Positions 57,887 to 64,000 of a stretch of DNA of 64,000 nt are shown here, in pieces. Origin of the DNA: Pectobacterium zantedeschiae (GTDB lineage Bacteria; Pseudomonadota; Gammaproteobacteria; Enterobacterales; Enterobacteriaceae); NCBI RefSeq assembly GCF_004137795.1, contig NZ_NWTM01000001.1, forward strand, positions 2,886,035 through 2,950,034. Reading direction: 5' to 3'. Made by a program: the position numbers and the translations under genes. Below the pieces are notes generated by a model. That model did no database searches, had not been told where the DNA came from, and saw only the letters and a program-made list of their open reading frames with translations. How positions within the stretch are numbered: the first letter of the stretch is position 1; each line of letters starts with the position of its first letter.

Positions 57887-60800
57887 ATGCTGTGGCGCCA
57901 ATTATTCAGTAAGAAAAGTGACCATCCAACTGACCACATTGAGCAGGCTTATTCCGCTCCTCTTGGTTTTGTCCTTGAATCCCGCGTCTTATTTGACGGC
58001 GCAATAGCCGCAACGGCCACTCAGGCCGAAACCAGTAATTCGAGTGATGCCACGGCTTCTTCTAATCCTAATTCTGCACAGACTGCCAATCATTCTGCTG
58101 AAGCCGCATCGGAGAGCAACACATCATCCGATCAGAATAGTGCCACGCATGACATCACAACTGACGTCGTTGTACAGGCTGTTGCAGGCGAAACAATACG
58201 TAAAGAAGCGGTATTTATTGATACGGCGCTGACGGATTACCAAACACTGGTCAACAGTGTCCCCGCTGGGGTTGATGTGTTTTTATTGGATAGCAGTAAA
58301 GACGGACTGACGCAGATGGCGGTATGGGCTGAAACCCATACTGGTTACGATGCGATCCATATATTGAGCCATGGCAACGAAGGGCAAGTTCGCCTTGGCA
58401 ATCTGACGCTTGATAGCGCTACGGCGGAGGCACGTTCGGCCGACCTGGCTAAACTCGGCACAGCGTTAACACAGGATGGCGATCTACTGCTCTATGGCTG
58501 TGATATTGCACAGGACACCGGAAAAAGCTTTGTCTCTTTACTATCACAGCTCACTCAGGCAGATATTGCAGCCTCGGATGATTTAACTGGCGCCATAGCC
58601 AAAGGTGGCAACTGGCAACTGGAAACAACGGTTGGCAGCATAGAAACGAACAATGCTGCATTGGGTGAAATAACCTCAAATTACAATAATTTACTCGCGT
58701 CCCCAACTCTCGGCACTAACACATTCTCGCAATTTTCAGGCACGAATACATTTGTTAGCAGCCAGTCTGGTGTCCAATCTTATGATGATATCAACAACGG
58801 CTTTACCTACGTTGCTTCCAGTACTGACAGAGTAACACTTCAAACTGTTGCGATAAGCGGTAACCAGGTCCTGAATACGATTGTTGCTCCTGGGGGAAAT
58901 CTTAACTATTTTGCAATTAAATCGACGGATGGCAGCGAATTCAACCTATCGAATATTGATCTTAGAGGGCTGGGCAATTACGCATCAACGTTCACCATCA
59001 CTGGGTATAAAGACGGTAGCGCGGTGGCGGGTGCAACGCAAACCATCACCCTCACGACCGCATTCCAGACGGCGACACTCTCCAATGCCTTTCAAAATAT
59101 TGACGAGGTGAGATTAACAACAGCGACACTCGGTAATGGTACTGTCCAATGGGATAATATCGTCACCGCACCTGTCGTCGCTTCCACCGATAACGTTCCC
59201 AGCATAGCGGGCTCAGCGACAAACCCTACCTATACAGAAAACGGCACCGACGTCGGCTTATTTACCAACGTAATCGCTAACACCAACGACAGTGGACAAA
59301 CCTTTACTGGCGCCACATTGACCATCTCCAATGTCGCGGATAGCACAGAATATTTAAACATCAACGGTGTCAAGGTGTCCTTGATCAATGGTAATAGCGT
59401 CAGTCTCGGCAGCGGTTACGGGTCGGCCAGTGTTTCCCTCAGCGCAGGCACGGCCACCATCAGCCTAAGCGGAGGAACGCTGAGCAATGCCAATATGGGC
59501 ACCTTGCTGTCCGGCATGACTTACGGCAACAGCAGTGACAATCCCCATACCACCGCACGGGTCGTAACCCTGACTCAGGTCACTGATTCCGGCGCCAGCA
59601 ACAACAGCTACAGCCCCGGCAATATCGCCAGCACCGTCACCGTGGTTGCCGTCAACGATGCGCCAACGGATCTGGCTCTCTCCAACACGACATTCGGTCA
59701 GTCTCTGGGCAGCAACGGTATCGTTGGGACGCTGTCGGCAACCGACGTAGACTCCACCACGTTTACCTACAGTCTGGTGAGTGGCGTCGGCAGTACTGAT
59801 AATGCACTCTTTACCCTCAGCGGCAGCACGCTGAGAGCGGTTAATGCCGCCACCATGGCAGCCGGAACCTATTCCGTGCGTATCCAGGTCTCCGACGGAC
59901 AAGCGACCTATGAGAAGGTCGTCACCCTGATGGTGGCCGACGATATCGCCCCCACCTTTGACGCCACCCCAACGATCACCGTACCGACCACCAGCGGTTT
60001 TACCCTTAACACTGATCTGAGCGAAGCTGGTACCGTCTATTACGTGGTGGTGTCGGATGGCGCCAGCGCACCGAGCGTCACTCAGGTCATTAACGGGCAG
60101 AACGCCACTGGCAGCGCGGCATTGGCTTCCGGCAGTCAGATATCCAGCAGCGCGCCCTACAGTCAATCCCTGACCCTGACGGGTTTAGCCGCAGCAACCG
60201 CCTATGATGTGTATGTGGTCGCCAGAGACAGTGCCGGTAATGCCACCGTCAGCGTGGTCAAGCTTGATGTCACCACCGCCGCAAGCAGCACCGCCCCGAC
60301 ATTGTCCGCCACGGGCAGCAATCCTACCTTTATCGCCGGTATGGCGGGATCCATCGATCTGTTCAGCGGCGTCAGCGCAGACACGCGGGACAGCGGGCAA
60401 ACCTTTAACTCACTGACCCTGACCGTGTCCAACGTCAGCGACAGCGGTGAATTTATCAGCGTGGCAGGCAACACCATCAGTCTGGCGAGCAATGGCAGCG
60501 GCACGCTGACTGGCATCGGCAGTTATACGGTAACGCGCGTCGGCAACACCGTGACGCTACAACTGAGCGGGATGAGCGCCAGCAACACGCAATTTGCCGG
60601 TCTGGTAGATGGCTTACGCTACGGCAATAGCAACAGCAGCGTCACAGCGGCCACACGAGATGTGTCCTTAACCGCCGTCAGCGATAGCGGTACCAGCAAC
60701 AACACCACAGCGTTAAGCCTAACGTCATCAGTGAACGTGCTGGCCAGCAACAGCACCCTGTATGTGACCGCAGCAGGAGATTCGGGCGATGACGCCACCT

Positions 60801-63800
60801 TTGGTAGCAGCCTGGCGGAAGATGAAAGTGATGGCGGTGGCCTTAGCTTACGCGAGGCGCTTTACTGGGCGAATAATACCGCAGGCGTTGACCGTATCGT
60901 ATTTCAAACCAATGTCACGCTGGCTGAAAACATTTTGGTCCCCACCAGCACCTTGCTGATCGACGGGCAAAGCTTCACCCTGAATGGCGGTGGCTATTCC
61001 GGCTTTCAAATCACCAGTTCGTCCTTTACCTTCGCCATTCAAAACCTGACCCTGACCAATTTCACCACCACCAATAGCATGGATACGGGGGGCGTACTGG
61101 GGCTCAGTTATAGCGCGTCAGATGTCAATTTAAGGCTGTATAACGTTGATATTCATGACAACATCGATTATGGCTGGGGCAATGGCATGATTGACCTCAG
61201 CAGTGTCTCCCCAGGCACCTATGTTATCGATCTGGATCAGGTCAATATTTATAAAAATACCTTGGTGGGGGGCTACGACAGCGAAGGCGTGATCAAGCTG
61301 TTCGTGTCAGGCACCCAGCAAACGCTCTCGCTGTCGCTCACCAATTCGGCCATCTACAACAACAGCAGTTTCAACCCCTCCAATGGGGCGGTCGGTGTAG
61401 CAGGTCTCTATCTGGCATCAAGCGGCAGCACCAACGCCATCAACACCCATATCACCTTGATAAACACCACCATCACCGGTCAGGATGCCGGTATTGAGTT
61501 TGACTTCACCAACGCAGCGTCAAGCTGGGTTGCCAGTGTGCGCAACTCGATTATATCGGGCAATACTGTCGATATTGTCGTCCATAACGACACCACCACT
61601 AACGGTTCCTATACCCTAAATGGCGGTAATAACCTGATCGGCAGTAGCGTTAATCTGGTGTCATCATCAGATCCACGGCTGGCTGCTACAGCCAGCAATG
61701 CCATTAATCAGGGTGACCGTTTCTATGTTACCGGCAATAGTGATGCGCGGGGTTTGGATCGCATACGCCAGGGTACGGTAGATATTGGTGCTTACGAATC
61801 ACAGTTTGCCTCAGGCGTGAGTCCGCAGTTAGACCTGAACGGTGCAGGCTCAGGCAGTGACTATAGCGCTACCGTCTCCAGCGGTTTGAGCACGGGCGTG
61901 CCTATAACCGATATGCTGGCAACACTCTCGCAAACCGACGGCGACACACGCCTGTGGACACTGACGCTCTCGCTGGCGGGCAACGTCAATGGCAGCAGCG
62001 AATATTTGACGTTATCGCAACAGGCATTACTGGCTGCCCATGCCGCAGGCATCAACGTGTCAGGAGATGGCGGCCAAACGGTGACCCTCACCGGTGGTGC
62101 CACGCTGGACGCCTTCCAGACAGCGTTACGCGCCATCGTTTATGTTAATGTCGCCACCACACCCACCGCAGGCAATCGCACCATTTCGGTTACCGCCAAT
62201 GACGATGCCAGCAGCAGTGCGACCTCAACGTTGACGGTCGTTGTTGGCAATCCTCCAGTGGTCGCAACGCCAATACCCGCACAGAGCGTGGCGCAGGATG
62301 GAAGCCTGAGCTTCACCGTACCGGCAGGTACCTTCACGGATCCGGATGGCGATACGCTGACACTGAGCGCCACATTGGCCAACGGTTCACCTCTGCCGAG
62401 CTGGCTCACCTTTAATCCGGCCACAGGCACCTTCACCGGCACACCGGGCAATGCGGATGTCGGCATCCTGAGCATCAAAGTTACAGCCACAGATACCACC
62501 AATGCCTCGGTCAGCACCACCTTTAGTCTGACCGTCACCAACGTCAACGACGCGCCCGTGGTCGCAACGCCAATACCCGCACAGAGCGTGGCACAGGATA
62601 GCCCCCTGATTTACACCGTGCCTGGAAACACCTTTACCGATCCCGATGGCGATAGCCTGACATTCACCGCTACCTTGGCGGATGGCTCCGCGTTGCCCAG
62701 TTGGCTGAGCTTTAATCCCACCGTCCGTACCTTCTCCGGGATACCGGGTAACGCAGATGTGGGTACTCTGTCGATCAAGATCACCGCTTCTGATGGCAAT
62801 GCCTCCGTTAGTACCACCTTTAGTCTGACCGTCACCAATGTTAACGATGCACCGGTGGTCTCTGCCACTATTCCGGCGCAAAGTGTGGCGCAGGATGCTA
62901 GCCTGAACTTCACCGTACCGGCAGGCACTTTCACGGACCCGGATGGCGATACCCTGACCCTGAGTGCCACGCTGGCAAATGGTTTGGCGTTGCCCAGTTG
63001 GTTGACGTTTAATCCTGCTACCGGCACCTTTACGGGTACGCCAGGCAATGCGGATGTTGGCACCCTGAGCATTAAGGTTATCGCCAACGATGGTAATGCC
63101 TCTGTCAGTACCACCTTTAGTTTGGCTGTCACCAACGTCAACGACGCACCCGTGGTCGCAACGCCAATACCCGCACAGAGCGTGGCACAGGATGGCAGCC
63201 TGAACTTCGCCATCCCCGCAGGCACCTTCACGGACCCGGATGGCGATACTCTCTCTCTGAGCGCCACGCTGGCTAACGGTTCACCGCTGCCGGGTTGGAT
63301 CACCTTTAATCCGGCCACCGGCACCTTCTCCGGCACGCCGGGCAATGCGGATGTCGGCACCCTGAGCATTAAGGTTACCGCCAACGATGGCAATGCCTCT
63401 GTCAGCACCACCTTTAGCCTGACCGTCACCAACGTCAACGATGCGCCAGTGATCGCGACACCGATACCGGCACAGAGCGTGGCACAGGATGGCAACCTGA
63501 ACTTCACCGTACCGGCAGGCACCTTCACTGACCCTGATGGCGATACTCTGACTTTGAGCGCTACGCTGGCCAACGGCTTGCCGCTGCCGAGCTGGATCAC
63601 CTTTAATCCGGCCACCGGTACCTTCTCCGGCACGCCGGGCAACGCCGATGTTGGTAGCCTGTCTATCCGCGTCACCGCTACCGACGGCAGCAACGCCTCG
63701 GTACATACTGATTTCAGCCTGACCATCACCAACGTCAACGACGCCCCAGTGGTCGCAACGCCAATACCGGCACAGAGCGTGGTACAGGATGGTAGCCTGA

Positions 63801-64000
63801 ACTTCACCGTACCGGCAGGCACCTTCACGGACCCAGATGGCGATACCCTGACCTTGAGCGCTACGCTGGCCAACGGCTCGCCGCTGCCGAGCTGGATCAC
63901 CTTTAATCCAGCCACCGGTACCTTCTCCGGCACGCCCGGCAACGCAGATGTCGGTAGCCTGTCTATTCGCGTCACCGCCACCGATAGCAGCAACGCCTCG
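57887..64000 (+). CDS. Giant LEPR-XLL/DUF4347 repeat protein, running off the window
   Basis: Open from the ATG at 57887 (TGGAG upstream) to the last base, 2038 codons without a stop; the 3' end is outside. There is no hydrophobic signal peptide. Order: charged start with LEPR-XLL-like LESRVLFDG (30-38); low-complexity Ser/Thr/Asn linker; DUF4347 (about 105-265) with His162-Gly163 and Cys205; lectin/Ig-like segments (270-940); a beta-helix segment with SLREAL and CSLREA-like context (about 960-1310); another Ig-like domain; then Ig-like repeats (He_PIG/cadherin type) of 99-100 residues from residue 1456 on. A surface adhesin or exoprotein, probably exported by the three genes before it. Confidence 0.85.
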   Translation, partial: MLWRQLFSKKSDHPTDHIEQAYSAPLGFVLESRVLFDGAIAATATQAETSNSSDATASSNPNSAQTANHSAEAASESNTSSDQNSATHDITTDVVVQAVAGETIRKEAVFIDTALTDYQTLVNSVPAGVDVFLLDSSKDGLTQMAVWAETHTGYDAIHILSHGNEGQVRLGNLTLDSATAEARSADLAKLGTALTQDGDLLLYGCDIAQDTGKSFVSLLSQLTQADIAASDDLTGAIAKGGNWQLETTVGSIETNNAALGEITSNYNNLLASPTLGTNTFSQFSGTNTFVSSQSGVQSYDDINNGFTYVASSTDRVTLQTVAISGNQVLNTIVAPGGNLNYFAIKSTDGSEFNLSNIDLRGLGNYASTFTITGYKDGSAVAGATQTITLTTAFQTATLSNAFQNIDEVRLTTATLGNGTVQWDNIVTAPVVASTDNVPSIAGSATNPTYTENGTDVGLFTNVIANTNDSGQTFTGATLTISNVADSTEYLNINGVKVSLINGNSVSLGSGYGSASVSLSAGTATISLSGGTLSNANMGTLLSGMTYGNSSDNPHTTARVVTLTQVTDSGASNNSYSPGNIASTVTVVAVNDAPTDLALSNTTFGQSLGSNGIVGTLSATDVDSTTFTYSLVSGVGSTDNALFTLSGSTLRAVNAATMAAGTYSVRIQVSDGQATYEKVVTLMVADDIAPTFDATPTITVPTTSGFTLNTDLSEAGTVYYVVVSDGASAPSVTQVINGQNATGSAALASGSQISSSAPYSQSLTLTGLAAATAYDVYVVARDSAGNATVSVVKLDVTTAASSTAPTLSATGSNPTFIAGMAGSIDLFSGVSADTRDSGQTFNSLTLTVSNVSDSGEFISVAGNTISLASNGSGTLTGIGSYTVTRVGNTVTLQLSGMSASNTQFAGLVDGLRYGNSNSSVTAATRDVSLTAVSDSGTSNNTTALSLTSSVNVLASNSTLYVTAAGDSGDDATFGSSLAEDESDGGGLSLREALYWANNTAGVDRIVFQTNVTLAENILVPTSTLLIDGQSFTLNGGGYSGFQITSSSFTFAIQNLTLTNFTTTNSMDTGGVLGLSYSASDVNLRLYNVDIHDNIDYGWGNGMIDLSSVSPGTYVIDLDQVNIYKNTLVGGYDSEGVIKLFVSGTQQTLSLSLTNSAIYNNSSFNPSNGAVGVAGLYLASSGSTNAINTHITLINTTITGQDAGIEFDFTNAASSWVASVRNSIISGNTVDIVVHNDTTTNGSYTLNGGNNLIGSSVNLVSSSDPRLAATASNAINQGDRFYVTGNSDARGLDRIRQGTVDIGAYESQFASGVSPQLDLNGAGSGSDYSATVSSGLSTGVPITDMLATLSQTDGDTRLWTLTLSLAGNVNGSSEYLTLSQQALLAAHAAGINVSGDGGQTVTLTGGATLDAFQTALRAIVYVNVATTPTAGNRTISVTANDDASSSATSTLTVVVGNPPVVATPIPAQSVAQDGSLSFTVPAGTFTDPDGDTLTLSATLANGSPLPSWLTFNPATGTFTGTPGNADVGILSIKVTATDTTNASVSTTFSLTVTNVNDAPVVATPIPAQSVAQDSPLIYTVPGNTFTDPDGDSLTFTATLADGSALPSWLSFNPTVRTFSGIPGNADVGTLSIKITASDGNASVSTTFSLTVTNVNDAPVVSATIPAQSVAQDASLNFTVPAGTFTDPDGDTLTLSATLANGLALPSWLTFNPATGTFTGTPGNADVGTLSIKVIANDGNASVSTTFSLAVTNVNDAPVVATPIPAQSVAQDGSLNFAIPAGTFTDPDGDTLSLSATLANGSPLPGWITFNPATGTFSGTPGNADVGTLSIKVTANDGNASVSTTFSLTVTNVNDAPVIATPIPAQSVAQDGNLNFTVPAGTFTDPDGDTLTLSATLANGLPLPSWITFNPATGTFSGTPGNADVGSLSIRVTATDGSNASVHTDFSLTITNVNDAPVVATPIPAQSVVQDGSLNFTVPAGTFTDPDGDTLTLSATLANGSPLPSWITFNPATGTFSGTPGNADVGSLSIRVTATDSSNAS
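62252..64000 (+). repeat. Six near-identical 297/300-base repeats in the giant gene
   Basis: Units begin (PVVATPIPAQSV) at about 62255, 62555, 62852, 63149, 63446 and 63746; the sixth is cut by the window edge. Each codes for an Ig-like domain with TFTDPDGDTLTLSATLANG, FNPATGTF and GTPGNADVG. Copies 5 and 6 are nearly the same at DNA level, implying recent duplication or gene conversion. Confidence 0.9.

Noticed and set aside
62611-63993. 460-codon and similar minus-strand frames opposite the giant gene
   Set aside because: The plus strand is an uninterrupted frame of Ig-like repeats; the minus frames repeat with the same 297/300-base period and are mirror artefacts of biased codons.
62252-64000. 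CRISPR array suggested by regular repeats
   Set aside because: The period is about 300 bases, the whole unit is repeated without unique spacers, and the frame stays coding.
57887-64000. Contact-dependent toxin or large RTX haemolysin
   Set aside because: No GGxGxDxxx nonapeptides, no two-partner secretion domain and no toxin domain are seen in the visible part; the C-terminus lies outside the window.

Overview
The window looks like chromosomal DNA of a soft-rot enterobacterium, most probably Pectobacterium or a close relative in Pectobacteriaceae. The reasons are E. coli-like orthologues in long syntenic blocks, a compact uxaCBA-exuT-exuR galacturonate locus next to each other (as in pectinolytic Erwinia-type bacteria), ERIC repeats, and island content after a tRNA-Phe gene. 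The species call is inference; the family-level call is strong.

Left half, 1-32440: core genome. Serine/threonine uptake (sstT) and ygjV are followed by the galacturonate catabolic operon uxaCBA, transcribed divergently from the transporter exuT, with the repressor gene exuR behind. Three similar sites that fit ExuR operators lie in the uxaC/exuT and exuR upstream regions. Then come the yqjA-mzrA-yqjC and yqjDEK envelope groups, yqjF, yqjG, the regulator yhaJ with its pirin neighbour yhaK, zur, yjbJ, lexA (two SOS boxes), dgkA, plsB, ubiCA, groSL (sigma-32 promoter), fxsA, aspA-dcuA, cutA-dsbD and yjdC. Many convincing terminators delimit these units. A block with at least seven perfect hairpins (1522-1769) and an ERIC carrying an internal insertion (18981-19168) are the notable non-coding structures.

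Right half, from the tRNA-Phe gene at 32568: accessory DNA. First comes a broken Ner/Nlp-like regulator, then a tandem pair of small XRE regulators each preceded by the same palindrome, and a very AT-rich gene for a 986-residue PHP-plus-SMC-type ATPase protein that resembles TrlF/Ppl-type phage-defence proteins. Next is a 12-gene minus-strand unit in which phosphonate-making enzymes (PEP mutase, phosphonopyruvate decarboxylase and a beta-hydroxyacid dehydrogenase) run without a break into a full C-P lyase set (phnGHIJKLMNP) that has no phnCDE transporter or phnF regulator. A LysE-type exporter sits between two copies of a duplicated segment, one of them a remnant of the DUF4034/Sel1-like gene that follows.

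The last 12 kb (52212-64000) reads as one export locus: a periplasmic HlyD-type adaptor, a membrane HlyD protein with a GAF-like front, a site-2-protease (M50) fused to a HlyD-like tail, a secreted tail-collar protein, and a giant surface protein of more than 2038 codons that runs off the window. The giant protein has no ordinary signal peptide but carries a LEPR-XLL-like motif, a DUF4347 domain with a His/Cys pair, a beta-helix segment and near-identical 99-100-residue Ig-like repeats. This locus and the phosphonate make-and-break operon are the two best candidates for poorly described biology here.
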